Positions 35,992-44,619 of a DNA stretch of 64,000 bases are shown here, in pieces. The notes beneath the pieces were generated by a model, which did not search any database, was not told the origin of the DNA, and saw only the letters and a list, made by a program, of their open reading frames with translations. The stretch comes from Micromonospora gifhornensis (GTDB taxonomy: Bacteria; Actinomycetota; Actinomycetes; Mycobacteriales; Micromonosporaceae), in the NCBI RefSeq assembly GCF_016863515.1, contig NZ_BOPA01000018.1:124001-188000 (forward strand). Direction: 5' to 3'. The translations under genes were made by a program, and so were the position numbers. Positions within the stretch are counted from its first letter, which is position 1. Every line of letters starts with the position of its first letter.

Positions 35992-36936
35992 GTGGACCCT
36001 GTCGACACCGCCGCCCGACTCGCAGTGCCCGTCGAGGAGGTCGAGCGGGTGCAGCGGCTCGCCGGTGACCGACCGTCGGCGCCGCTGCCCGCCGCTTCCG
36101 ACGCACCGGCGATCCTGGACCGGCTCGCGGTCCCGCCCGACGACGCCGCCGAGATCATGGCGGGCTGGCCCGACCCCGACTCACCACACTGGACGCCGGA
36201 GCTGCGGTGGCTGCTCGACCGCTCGATCGCGCTGGTCCGCGCCGATCTCGGGGGCCACGGCTGGCTGGTGCCCGGTCCGGAGCTGCCCCGTGACCGAGGT
36301 CCCGCTTGGCGGCACCTCTACGTGTACGCGTACCTGGCCCTTGTCGATGTCGCCATGGCGTACCACCGCGACCACGGCATCGCCGACGTTGTCTCCTGGA
36401 CGACCCTCGCGGACCTCGGCCGGAACCTGGCGATCGACAGGCGGATGCGCGGTGAGGGCTGGCCGGTCATGCGGAGCTGGCTGACGCTGCACACCCGCGG
36501 CAGCCTGTACGAGCTGGGCCGGTTGCAGTACCACCGCGCCGGCGCCACCATCGACCTGCACATCCCGGACTCCGGGCCGCTGAGCCCCGAGGCGATCGAC
36601 GCGTCGCTGGACGAGGCGCGGGCGTTCTTCCCACGTCACTTCCCCGACGAGCACTACACCGCGTTCGCCTGCGGCTCGTGGCTGCTCGATCCGCAGCTGG
36701 CGGAGTACCTGCCCGAGGACTCCAACATAATCCGGTTCCAGCGCCGGTTCGAGTTGGAGCCCTACGAGCAGCCCGAAGGGCTGGACGCCGACGTCGAAGT
36801 CCTGCGGTTCGTGTTCCGTACCCTGAGCACGCCCCTGGACGCGTTGCCCCGCCGTACCGTGCTGCAACGCGCGATCATCGACCACCTGGCCGCCGGCCAC
36901 CACTGGCAGTGGCGGCGCGGCCGATTCCCCCTCTAG
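35992..36936 (+). CDS. Acyltransferase-domain protein (NAT_N/GNAT_C type)
   Basis: 314 residues. The N-terminal helical part (DTAARLAVPVEEVERVQRLAG) is followed by a GNAT-like C-terminal domain (FPRHFPDEHYTAFACGSWLLDPQLAEYLPEDSNIIRFQRRF). This combination matches the actinobacterial acyltransferase-domain family with the paired NAT_N and GNAT_C modules. The function is not known, and acyl transfer is inferred from the fold. The GTG start follows AGGG about 7 nt upstream. It is convergent with the GNAT-APH gene and separated from the PucR gene by a terminator, so it is probably a single-gene unit. Confidence 0.8.
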   Translation: MDPVDTAARLAVPVEEVERVQRLAGDRPSAPLPAASDAPAILDRLAVPPDDAAEIMAGWPDPDSPHWTPELRWLLDRSIALVRADLGGHGWLVPGPELPRDRGPAWRHLYVYAYLALVDVAMAYHRDHGIADVVSWTTLADLGRNLAIDRRMRGEGWPVMRSWLTLHTRGSLYELGRLQYHRAGATIDLHIPDSGPLSPEAIDASLDEARAFFPRHFPDEHYTAFACGSWLLDPQLAEYLPEDSNIIRFQRRFELEPYEQPEGLDADVEVLRFVFRTLSTPLDALPRRTVLQRAIIDHLAAGHHWQWRRGRFPL

Positions 36937-36963
36937 CGCAGGCCCGGCGCGACCGACACGGGC

Positions 36964-38337
36964 CTATGCCGCCGCCAACACCTCGGCGAGCATCCGATGA
37001 CCCTGGGCTTCGAACGACTCGTCACCCACCTGGTGGGCCCACGCCGCGGTGCCGATCGCCGCGCGGACCAGGGTGCGGTACCACGCGTCCGCCTCGCGCG
37101 GATCGGCACCGTACCCGTCCAGGAAGGCCGCTTCCAGGCGCGGATCCCGACGGAAGTCCTGCACCGCCAGCCGGGCGAAGTCGGTGAACGCGGGACGCAG
37201 CGCCGCCCGGCCGAAATCGATGATGCTCACGACGCCGTCGTGCACCAGCCAGTTGCGGGGCTGCCAGTCCCCGTGGGTGGGCACCAGGGTCGACGGCGGG
37301 GTCGGCCAGTCGGCGATCTCGGCGCGCAGCCGCGCGACGGTGCCCGCGGCGATCCGGTGCGGCCGGTCGAGCCAGGCCAGTGACCGTTCGTTCTCCCGTC
37401 GCTCGTAGTCGTCGTCGACCACGGCGCTCTGGGCGTGCAGCAGCGCCAGCAGGTCGCCCGCCTGCCGGTACGTGTCGGGCTGATCGGCGTGCCCGGTGCC
37501 GAGCACCAGCACCCCGGGCAGGTAGCGGGTGACGAGGAGCTGGTCCTCCGCGCTGCCGTGCACCAGCATCGGCGCGCGACCCCGGTCGGTCCAGGGCCGC
37601 AACCAGTTACGGTGGGCGTGCAGTTCCCGCTCGATGTGGCGGTCCTCGGCAGCACCGGCCTTGACGATGAACCGTGACCCCGCGCAGGACACCTCGATCA
37701 CCCGCGTCGCCACCAGACCCCAGCTGTGGTCCCGCACGAGGGTCGCGCCCGGAAGCCACCGCCGCAGCAGAGCCCGCTGCCGTGGCGCGAGGGCCTCGTC
37801 CCAGCCCGACACCGCAGGCAGCGGCCCGGTGCGATCGGCCCGGTCGGATGCGCCAGCGGAGTCCTTCGCCGACAGCGCCGTGGTCGGAGGGTGGGCGTAC
37901 TGCGTGATCCAGAGACCGGGAATGACCTCCACCTCGCCGGTGCGCACGAACCCGAGACCCTCGTACAACCTTCTGGCGGGCCGGTTGTCCCGTCCCGTCG
38001 CCACGACGGCTCGACGGTGACCGGCCGAGGCGAGAACTGCGCCCACCAACGCCCGGCCGGCACCTCGCCGATGCACCGCCGGGTCGACGACGAGCCGGTC
38101 GATGTCCACCACCGAGTCGTCCTGCGACCAGCCGATCGCCGCGATCAGCCGGTGCTCCTGGAAGGCGCCGAGCCACCTCAGCGGCGCGGCACGCACCTCG
38201 TCGAGCGTCTCGTGCAACGGCGGGATCCGGTCGTCGCCGATGATCGCCGCCTCCACCGCGTACGCCGCATGCTGCACCGCCAGCAGCGCCCGCGCCAGGG
38301 ACTCGTCCCCGCCGAGTGCGATCTCCCGGATCTCCAT
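36964..38337 (-). CDS. Fusion of a GNAT acetyltransferase and an APH-type phosphotransferase
   Basis: 457 residues from the ATG at 38337. Residues 1-150 form a GNAT fold (VDIDRLVVDPAVHRRGAGRALVGAV is the acetyl-CoA pyrophosphate loop, then RPARRLYEGLGFVRTGEVEV). Residues 185-457 form an aminoglycoside-phosphotransferase-like kinase with the catalytic loop HGDWQPRN (His355, Asp357, Asn362) and the metal-binding IIDFG (Asp374). The domain order recalls the bifunctional AAC-APH resistance enzyme, but the sequences are not obviously those of resistance genes, and APH folds also phosphorylate sugars, choline or macrolides. It is divergent from the DUF6584 gene and has a weak ribosome site. Confidence 0.85.
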   Translation of the reverse strand: MEIREIALGGDESLARALLAVQHAAYAVEAAIIGDDRIPPLHETLDEVRAAPLRWLGAFQEHRLIAAIGWSQDDSVVDIDRLVVDPAVHRRGAGRALVGAVLASAGHRRAVVATGRDNRPARRLYEGLGFVRTGEVEVIPGLWITQYAHPPTTALSAKDSAGASDRADRTGPLPAVSGWDEALAPRQRALLRRWLPGATLVRDHSWGLVATRVIEVSCAGSRFIVKAGAAEDRHIERELHAHRNWLRPWTDRGRAPMLVHGSAEDQLLVTRYLPGVLVLGTGHADQPDTYRQAGDLLALLHAQSAVVDDDYERRENERSLAWLDRPHRIAAGTVARLRAEIADWPTPPSTLVPTHGDWQPRNWLVHDGVVSIIDFGRAALRPAFTDFARLAVQDFRRDPRLEAAFLDGYGADPREADAWYRTLVRAAIGTAAWAHQVGDESFEAQGHRMLAEVLAAA

Positions 38338-38392
38338 GGGTCGATCTCGCCTTCCCAAATCGGCTTTCGAAGCGACCGCCCGATCTTGCACC

Positions 38393-38908
38393 ATGACGGG
38401 CATGGGGAAAGCGCAGGTGCTGGCGAAGGTCACCGAGGATCTGCGGCGCGGGCACTACCACCCTGCCATGCAGCGCTTGGCGAGCCTCACCGCCGCCCAC
38501 CCCGACGATCTGGAACTGCGGGCCCGGCGTGCGGCGCTGTACCGGCAGGTGGGCAACATGGTCGAAGCCGGGCGGTGGGGCTTTCTCAGCGAGGACGCCA
38601 CCACGCCGGAGATCGCGGCGTTCGAACGAGCCCACCCGAGCGCCTGGCGACGTCTGCGGTTGCTGCGCGTCAACGCCGACACGGCCGACCACCTCGGGCC
38701 CGTGGCCGGGGCGCGGCTGACGCGGTTGATCGAGCAGGCCGGTGCAGCGGGCCTGGGCCGCGTGACCTGGACCGAGAACGGACCGGAACCCGCACCTCCC
38801 GGTTTCTGGAGCGTCACGTTCCCCTGCCTGGTGGCGACCGCGTTCGGCGTGAGCGCCGTGGGGCTCGCCGTGATCGGGCTCGTCACCGTGATCCGCTGGA
38901 TCTTCTAG
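38393..38908 (+). CDS. DUF6584-like protein with a C-terminal membrane anchor
   Basis: 171 residues from the ATG at 38393; a second ATG at 38402 is equally possible. The N-terminal helical repeats (LRRGHYHPAMQRLASLTAAHPDDLELRARRAALYRQVG) look TPR-like, followed by EAGRWGFLSEDATTPEIAAFERA, a signature I associate with DUF6584. The last 25 residues form one hydrophobic helix ending VIRWIF, so it is probably a tail-anchored membrane protein. Function is unknown. It is divergent from the GNAT-APH gene. Confidence 0.75.
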   Translation: MTGMGKAQVLAKVTEDLRRGHYHPAMQRLASLTAAHPDDLELRARRAALYRQVGNMVEAGRWGFLSEDATTPEIAAFERAHPSAWRRLRLLRVNADTADHLGPVAGARLTRLIEQAGAAGLGRVTWTENGPEPAPPGFWSVTFPCLVATAFGVSAVGLAVIGLVTVIRWIF

Positions 38909-38926
38909 ACCCAAGCCCGTGGCAGG

Positions 38927-39415
38927 TCAACGACCGAGCCGGCCGGGGGAGAGGACATAGTGGCGTACGGTCACTGGCCGGCCATCCGCAGTGGTCCAGT
39001 CCGCAGTGCTCGTGCCGCTGTTGCGCCATCCCTGCTCTTCGTACAGCGCCACGGCCGACGAGTCGGCCCGGTCGACCACCTGCAACGTCAGGGTGATCTG
39101 TTGATCTTCGGCCCACTGCGCGGCCCGCTGCAGCAGATCGGTGCCGACGCGACGGCGACGGTAAACGGGTGCGACGAACAACCGGACCACCTCGGTCCCG
39201 TCGTCTGGTGTCTGTTCAACAGCGAGGTGCCCGACCACGTCGCCGCTCTCGCTCACGGCGACCCACGCCCGGCGCAGCCACGTCGGGCACAACCAGCGGT
39301 ACGGGTCGGCAGGCCAGTTGAGCGGGTACCGGTCGGCGCGGTGCACCTCGGCCAGCAACCGCACGCAGGCGGGTAGGTCGGCCGGCGTACGGTCGCGGAT
39401 GAGGTGGCCAGTCAC
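38927..39415 (-). CDS. GNAT-family N-acetyltransferase
   Basis: A 162-residue single GNAT domain: VVRLFVAPVYRRRRVGTDLLQRAAQWAE (motif A, acetyl-CoA loop) and SAVALYEEQGWRNSGTST (motif B). The GTG start is 7 nt downstream of the permease stop, so it could be the third gene of the ABC operon. The acceptor is unknown. Confidence 0.85.
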   Translation of the reverse strand: MTGHLIRDRTPADLPACVRLLAEVHRADRYPLNWPADPYRWLCPTWLRRAWVAVSESGDVVGHLAVEQTPDDGTEVVRLFVAPVYRRRRVGTDLLQRAAQWAEDQQITLTLQVVDRADSSAVALYEEQGWRNSGTSTADWTTADGRPVTVRHYVLSPGRLGR

Positions 39416-39422
39416 GTCGGGA

Positions 39423-40190
39423 TTATTCCCAGCGGAACAGGAGGCCGGCTACCAGGGTGCCGACGAGGACTGTCGCGCCGAGACCGAGCAGGTGCGCTCC
39501 GCCGACGGCCGAGCCGGTCCAGGCGGACGAGATGGCCTGCACGGCGGCGCCGAAGGGCAGCCAGCCGCCGAGGTCGGCGAGCGGATCGGGCAACGCCTGC
39601 CGGCCACCGAACATGCCGCCGAGGGCACCGAGGAGGAAGAACGTGACAAGGCCGAGGGCCACGGCCGAGTTCGGTGTCGGTGCGACCGCCGCGACAAGCA
39701 TGCCGATGGCGTACATCGCCGCCATGGTGAGCGCCAGCACGCCGAGCGCCACCGCGACGTCGGCGGGCGGGCGGGCGTCGAACACCAGCACCGCCACCCC
39801 GGCGGCCACCGTGATGCCGACGAGCGTCTGCGCGACGCTCACGATCGCCTGGGCGGCCAGCACCAGAGCCGGCGAGAGCGGGGTGACCGCCAGCCGCCGC
39901 AGGATGCCCGAGCGTCGGTAGTAGGCCAGGAAACTCGGCATGTTGATGATGCCGATCATCGCCACGACCATGGTGACCACCAGCGGAAGGACGTACACCT
40001 CCAACGCCGTACGCCCGTCGGCCACGACCTGGTTGCCGGCGGAACCGGCGCTGGTCAGCAGGATCAGCAGCGGCAGGCCCAGCGGGACGACAAGCCCTGC
40101 GGTGTCCCGTACGACCATTCTTGCCTCGCAGCCGACCAGGACGAGCAGGGCGCGTACCCCGGGCCGATGGGGCGTGATCGCGGTGGTCAT
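39423..40190 (-). CDS. ABC-2 family transporter permease
   Basis: 255 residues with six predicted transmembrane segments (RALLVLVGCEARMVVRDTAGLV at the N-terminus, MIGIINMPSFLAYYRRSGILRRLAVTPLS loop). The ATG overlaps the ATPase stop as ATGA, so the two subunits are translationally coupled. The longer frame upstream lies in the ATPase gene and is rejected. With the ATPase it forms an exporter of unknown substrate, next to a divergent two-component system. Confidence 0.9.
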   Translation of the reverse strand: MTTAITPHRPGVRALLVLVGCEARMVVRDTAGLVVPLGLPLLILLTSAGSAGNQVVADGRTALEVYVLPLVVTMVVAMIGIINMPSFLAYYRRSGILRRLAVTPLSPALVLAAQAIVSVAQTLVGITVAAGVAVLVFDARPPADVAVALGVLALTMAAMYAIGMLVAAVAPTPNSAVALGLVTFFLLGALGGMFGGRQALPDPLADLGGWLPFGAAVQAISSAWTGSAVGGAHLLGLGATVLVGTLVAGLLFRWE

Positions 40191-40924
40191 GTCGCCTCCT
40201 CGAGGTCCTTGCCGGTCAACGTGACGAACGCGTCGTCGAGGGTGTCGGTGCCGGCCCGGGCACGCAGACCGGCGGGTGTGTCCACCGCGACGACCCGGCC
40301 GGCGTCGAGGACGGCGACCCGGTCGCAGAGCCGGTCGACCTCCTCCATCGCGTGGCTGACCAGCAGGACGGTGACCCCTTCGGACCTGAGCTGCTCGATG
40401 GCGGTCCACATGCGTCGCCGGGCCGCCGGATCGAGGCCGGTGGTCAGCTCGTCGAGGATCGCGACCCGTGGCCGCCCGACGAGCGCGAGGGCGATCGAGA
40501 GACGCTGCTTCTGCCCGCCGGAGAGCTTCTCGAAGATGGTGCGGCGCTGCCGGGTCAGGTCGACCAGTTCCAGCAGTTCGTCGGCGGGACGCGGATCGGG
40601 ATAGAAGCTGCGGTACAGCTCGACCAGTTCGCTGACGCGCAGCGCGTGGTGCAGGTAGGCGTCCTGAAGTTGGACGCCGAGCACCTGCCGCAGTCGGGCG
40701 CGGTCGCGACGGGGGTCGAGGCCGAGGACGCGTACCCGCCCCCGGTCGGGCACCCGCAGCCCGGCGATCATCTCGATGGTCGTCGTCTTGCCGGCACCGT
40801 TGGTGCCGAGGATGCCCATGGTCTCGCCGGGCGCGACCCGCAGGCTCACCTGCGCCACCGCCTGGATGTGGCGGTAGCTCTTGGCGAGGTTCTCGGCGAG
40901 GACGGCCGGCTCGGAACTGGTCAT
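40187..40924 (-). CDS. ABC transporter ATP-binding protein
   Basis: A 245-residue ATPase: Walker A GTNGAGKTT, Q-loop LGVQLQD, signature LSGGQKQRLS, Walker B VAILDELTTGLDP and H-loop SHAMEE. It begins with an ATG and is transcribed away from the histidine kinase gene, with a perfect 17-bp inverted repeat 34-78 bp upstream of its start. In Firmicutes and actinobacteria, paired ABC exporters next to HisKA_3/NarL systems often respond to membrane-active antibiotics, so control by that system is a reasonable inference. Confidence 0.92.
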   Translation of the reverse strand: MTSSEPAVLAENLAKSYRHIQAVAQVSLRVAPGETMGILGTNGAGKTTTIEMIAGLRVPDRGRVRVLGLDPRRDRARLRQVLGVQLQDAYLHHALRVSELVELYRSFYPDPRPADELLELVDLTRQRRTIFEKLSGGQKQRLSIALALVGRPRVAILDELTTGLDPAARRRMWTAIEQLRSEGVTVLLVSHAMEEVDRLCDRVAVLDAGRVVAVDTPAGLRARAGTDTLDDAFVTLTGKDLEEAT

Positions 40925-40957
40925 GCTCCGACGCTACGAGCGTCGCCGGGCCGATGT

Positions 40958-41002
40958 CCGGTGCCGGAAGTCATCAACCGCGACCATGACTTCCGGCACC
41001 GG
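40958..41002. promoter_or_regulatory. Perfect 17-bp inverted repeat between the ABC operon and the two-component system
   Basis: CCGGTGCCGGAAGTCAT (40958-40974) is repeated exactly in inverted orientation (40986-41002) with an 11-bp spacer. It lies centrally between divergent starts at 40924 and 41035 and is likely the binding site of the NarL-type regulator controlling both directions. Confidence 0.75.
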
Positions 41003-41034
41003 TGACCAGGACGAACCCCGCCTAGGGTGGGGAC

Positions 41035-42138
41035 ATGCGACGTGTCGGCACCGAGGAGTGGTCCGGTCTGGCGATGCTCGTGGTGGCGGTGGCCGTCGCC
41101 GCCCCCGGCCTGTTCGGCGCGGCCGAGCTGATGATCGGGCGGGGCTGGTGGCTCGCCCTGTTCGTGCTGCTGCTGGCGGCGCTGCTCACCGCGACGGCCG
41201 CGCCCGAGCAGGGTCGGTCGCGGTACGTGGCGTACGGGGTGGCCGTCGTGGCGGCCTGGACGTTGGTGCTCACCGCGCGACACCTCGGGTTGCTTCCCGT
41301 GCTGCTGGTTCTCACCGCCGCGGTGAGCGTCCACGTGGTGCCGCTGTCCGTCGGGCTGACCGTGGTCGGTCTCAACACGGCGGTGATCATCCTCGTCGCG
41401 GTGCCGACCACCCGTACGCCGGCGGAGTTGACCCTGATCGTCGGTTTCTACCTGCTCATCCAGCTGGCTTCGCTGCTCAGCTCGATGACCCTGCTGCGCG
41501 AACAGCGGATGCGTCGTGAGCTGGCCGCCGCGCACGTCGAGGTGAAGGCCGCCGGTCTGCGCCTGGAGGAATCGGCGCGGACCGAGGAACGGCTGCGGAT
41601 CTCCCGGGAGCTGCACGACCTGATCGGCCACCAGTTGACCGTGTTGACCCTGGAACTGGAGACCGCCCGGCACCTGGACGGTGCGGCGGCGCGGGAGCAC
41701 GTGGAGCGGGCCGACCGTGTCGCCCGGGACCTGCTCGGCGACGTCCGGGCCACTGTCGGACAGTTGCGTACGGAGAGCGTCGATCTCGGTCAGGCGCTCC
41801 GGCGGATGGCCCGTGACCTGCCCGGTCTCGACGTGTCCATCGACGTGTCGGCCGACCTGCGGGTGGACGAGGAACGCGGTGCGGCGTTCGTCCGCGCGGC
41901 ACAGGAGATCATCACCAACACCATTCGGCACGCCGAGGCGCAGCGGCTGCGGATCTCGGTCACCGGTGACGACGGTGCCGCGGTGCTCGACGCGCACGAC
42001 GACGGGCGCGGTGCGCGCAGGCCGGCGTTCGGCAACGGGCTGCGAGGGTTGCGGGAACGTTTCGAGGCGCTCGGCGGCGAGGTCGTCGTCGACGGTTCGG
42101 CGGGCTTCCGGGTGACCGCACGGGTGCCCACGTCATGA
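41035..42138 (+). CDS. Sensor histidine kinase (HisKA_3 type)
   Basis: 367 residues: four or five N-terminal transmembrane helices with almost no extracytoplasmic loop (an intramembrane-sensing layout), a coiled-coil linker (REQRMRRELAAAHVEVKAAGLRLEESARTEERL), the HisKA_3 box RELHDLIGHQLTV with phospho-acceptor His194, and an HATPase domain (N box AAQEIITNTIRHAEA, G box DDGRGA and GNGLRGLRERFEALGG). The start is ATG with GGTGGGGAC upstream. The stop overlaps the response regulator's ATG. The kinase faces the ABC exporter operon across the 17-bp inverted repeat. Confidence 0.93.
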   Translation: MRRVGTEEWSGLAMLVVAVAVAAPGLFGAAELMIGRGWWLALFVLLLAALLTATAAPEQGRSRYVAYGVAVVAAWTLVLTARHLGLLPVLLVLTAAVSVHVVPLSVGLTVVGLNTAVIILVAVPTTRTPAELTLIVGFYLLIQLASLLSSMTLLREQRMRRELAAAHVEVKAAGLRLEESARTEERLRISRELHDLIGHQLTVLTLELETARHLDGAAAREHVERADRVARDLLGDVRATVGQLRTESVDLGQALRRMARDLPGLDVSIDVSADLRVDEERGAAFVRAAQEIITNTIRHAEAQRLRISVTGDDGAAVLDAHDDGRGARRPAFGNGLRGLRERFEALGGEVVVDGSAGFRVTARVPTS

Positions 42139-42779
42139 TCCGGGTGGTGGTCGTGGACGATCAGACCCTCGTCCGGCAGGGCATTCGTGGGCTGCTGGAG
42201 GTCGCCCAGATCGACGTCGTCGGTGAGGCCGCCGACGGCCGGGCCGCGCTGCCGGTGATCGCGCAGACCATGCCCGACGTGATCCTGCTGGACCTGCGGA
42301 TGCCCCGCTTCGACGGCATCTGGACCATCGAGCAGCTCAAGGCCGCCGACATCGACATCCCGGTGCTGGTGTTGACCACGTTCGACGACGACGCGCTGGT
42401 GCTGGGTGCCCTGCGCGCGGGGGCGCGCGGCTACCTGCTCAAGGACGTGACCCTGGGACAGCTGACCCGGGCGATCCACACGCTCGCCGACGGTGGCACG
42501 CTCATCGCCCCGTCGATCACCGACCGGATGCTGCGGGCGATCCGCTCGGGCCCCTCACCGGCCGGCCCGGACGCGCCCACCGTGCAGAGCCTCACCGAGC
42601 GTGAGCGGGAGGTGCTGCGGCTGGTCGCGCACGGTTACAGCAACCGGGAGATCGCCGGTGCGCTCTTCCTGGCCGAGGGTACGGTCAAGAACCATGTCTC
42701 CATGATCCTGACCAAGCTCGGTGCCCGGGACCGGACGAACGCGGTGCTGCGCGCCCTGCACGAGGGCATCCTCGACTGA
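42135..42779 (+). CDS. NarL/LuxR-family response regulator
   Basis: 214 residues: a receiver domain (VVVDDQTLVRQGIRGLL, phospho-acceptor Asp53 in ILLDLRMP, Thr switch VLTTFDD, Lys in GYLLKD) and a C-terminal LuxR-type helix-turn-helix (LTEREREVLRLVAHGYSNREIAGALFLAEGTVKNHVSMILTKLGARDRTNAVL). It is coupled to the kinase by an ATGA overlap. The inverted repeat at 40958-41002 is the obvious candidate target. Confidence 0.95.
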   Translation: MIRVVVVDDQTLVRQGIRGLLEVAQIDVVGEAADGRAALPVIAQTMPDVILLDLRMPRFDGIWTIEQLKAADIDIPVLVLTTFDDDALVLGALRAGARGYLLKDVTLGQLTRAIHTLADGGTLIAPSITDRMLRAIRSGPSPAGPDAPTVQSLTEREREVLRLVAHGYSNREIAGALFLAEGTVKNHVSMILTKLGARDRTNAVLRALHEGILD

Positions 42780-42809
42780 CTCGTAGCATCGCCGAAAAGG
42801 AAGCCGACC

Positions 42810-43988
42810 GTGACCTTGACCGTTCCCGCGTCCACCCTCGACTACTTCGGGATCGACTCGCTGATCGACGACGACACCCGGCAGCTGCAGGCCGCCGTGC
42901 GCGAGTTCGTCGACCGGCGGGTCCGGCCGCACATCGCGACCTGGTACGACGACGGTCAGCTGCCGGCCCGGGAGTTGGCCGTCGAGCTGGGTGAACTCGG
43001 CGTACTCGGGATGCACCTGCAGGGCTACGGCTGCGCCGGCACCTCCGCCACCGCGTACGGGCTGGCCTGCTTCGAGTTGGAGGCCGGTGACTCGGGCCTG
43101 CGCTCCCTGGTCTCGGTGCAGGGCTCGCTGGCCATGTACGCGATCTGGCGGTTCGGTTCGGAGGAGCAGAAGCAGCAGTGGCTGCCCCGGATGGCCGCCG
43201 GCACGGCGATCGGCTGCTTCGGGCTGACCGAGGCGGACTTCGGCTCGGACCCGTCCGGCATGCGCACCCGGGCCCGCCGCGACGGCAGCGACTGGGTGCT
43301 GACCGGCACCAAGATGTGGATCACCAACGGGTCGATCGCGGACGTCGCGGTGGTCTGGGCCCGCACCGACGAGGGGGTACGGGGGTTCCTGGTGCCCGCC
43401 GGCACAGCCGGCTTCAGCACCGCCGAGATCACCCGCAAGCAGTCGCTGCGCGCCTCGGTCACCTCCGAACTCGTCCTCGACGACGTGCGGCTGCCCGCCG
43501 ACGCCGTGCTGCCGGCGGCGGCGGGCCTGTCCGGGCCGTTGTCCTGCCTCAACGAGGCCCGCTTCGGCATCGTCTTCGGGGCGCTCGGCGCGGCCCACGA
43601 CTGCCTGCGGACCACCGTCGAGTACGCCCGCAGCCGGCAGATCTTCGACCGGCCGCTCGCCGCGTACCAGGCCACCCAGCTCAAGCTCGCCGACATGAGC
43701 CTGGAACTGGGCAAGGGGATGCTGCTGGCGATGCATCTCGGCGCGGCGAAGGACGCCGGCACCCTGGACCACCGGCAGGTCAGCCTCGGCAAGCTCAACA
43801 GCGTCCGGGAGGCCATCGCCATCGCCCGGGAATGCCGCACCATCCTCGGCGCGGCCGGCATCACCCTCGACTATCCGGTCATCCGGCACGCCGCGAACCT
43901 GGAGTCCGTGCTGACCTACGAGGGCACCTCCGAGGTCCACCAGCTGATCATCGGTCAGGTGCTCACCGGTCACTCCGCCTTCCGCTGA
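42810..43988 (+). CDS. Acyl-CoA dehydrogenase, glutaryl-CoA dehydrogenase-like
   Basis: A 392-residue FAD enzyme that oxidises an acyl-CoA at the alpha-beta bond. It has the FAD-binding CFGLTEADFGSDPSGMRT and KMWITNGSIADVAVVWA motifs and the C-terminal catalytic base Glu371 in LTYEGTSEVHQLIIGQ, the position used by glutaryl-CoA and short-chain dehydrogenases. The GTG start lies 30 bp after the response regulator, so read-through from the two-component operon is possible, but there is no functional link. No electron-transfer flavoprotein genes are nearby. Confidence 0.92.
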   Translation: MTLTVPASTLDYFGIDSLIDDDTRQLQAAVREFVDRRVRPHIATWYDDGQLPARELAVELGELGVLGMHLQGYGCAGTSATAYGLACFELEAGDSGLRSLVSVQGSLAMYAIWRFGSEEQKQQWLPRMAAGTAIGCFGLTEADFGSDPSGMRTRARRDGSDWVLTGTKMWITNGSIADVAVVWARTDEGVRGFLVPAGTAGFSTAEITRKQSLRASVTSELVLDDVRLPADAVLPAAAGLSGPLSCLNEARFGIVFGALGAAHDCLRTTVEYARSRQIFDRPLAAYQATQLKLADMSLELGKGMLLAMHLGAAKDAGTLDHRQVSLGKLNSVREAIAIARECRTILGAAGITLDYPVIRHAANLESVLTYEGTSEVHQLIIGQVLTGHSAFR

Positions 43989-43990
43989 GC

Positions 43991-44034
43991 CGAGGCGTGC
44001 CCAGCGTGCGGATCCGCATGCCGGGCACGCCTCG
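43991..44034. terminator. Bidirectional terminator between convergent genes
   Basis: CGAGGCGTGCCC (43991-44002) pairs perfectly with 44023-44034, and the loop contains a second palindrome TGCGGATCCGCA (44007-44018), giving a two-tier hairpin. Confidence 0.8.
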
Positions 44035-44061
44035 ATCCGACCTACCCGACGCCCCGCCGGG

Positions 44062-44619
44062 TCACCGTGGGCGTGCGCCGTCGAGGAAGAGGGCGACGAT
44101 CCTGGTCGGGCCGGTGTCGTCGGTGAGATCCGCGGCGCGGGCCAGATGCAGGAACGCGTTCATCAGGAAGGCCGGCTCACCGGCGACGACCCCCTGGTCG
44201 CGCGCCGAGGTGAAGAACGCGGTGACCGGGTCCAGCACCAGATTCACGTAGCAGGCCCGTACGTGGTCACGCGTTTCGTCGGAGACCAGGTGCAGCGTGT
44301 CGTAGATGCGTTGCTCGAAGGTGATCGACTCACCCTTCTGCCCGGCCACCACCGCGGCGAGCGTGCCCAGCCGCTCCTCGACGTCACGGTGGTCGACGAG
44401 CGCGGCGGCGAGCCGCTCACCGACGTCGCGGATGTAGCGCTCGGCGACCGCGATGTAGAGATCCTCCTTGCCACCCGGAAAGTGGTGGTAGATGGAGGGT
44501 TTCTGGATGCCGGCGGTACGCCCCACCTGCGCCAACGAGATGCCCTGGTAGCCGGTCGCGGCGAGTTGCTCGGCGAAGGCGTCCATGATCTGGGCGCGGG
44601 TGTCGGTGTGCGGACTCAT
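44062..44619 (-). CDS. TetR-family transcriptional regulator
   Basis: 185 residues: a TetR helix-turn-helix (AQIMDAFAEQLAATGYQGISLAQVGRTAGIQKPSIYHHFPGGKEDLYI) and an all-helical ligand-binding part. The ATG overlaps the stop of the ABC permease gene. It is the third gene of the operon whose promoter carries the TetR-type palindrome at 46378-46395, so autorepression of the exporter operon is likely. Confidence 0.92.
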   Translation of the reverse strand: MSPHTDTRAQIMDAFAEQLAATGYQGISLAQVGRTAGIQKPSIYHHFPGGKEDLYIAVAERYIRDVGERLAAALVDHRDVEERLGTLAAVVAGQKGESITFEQRIYDTLHLVSDETRDHVRACYVNLVLDPVTAFFTSARDQGVVAGEPAFLMNAFLHLARAADLTDDTGPTRIVALFLDGARPR

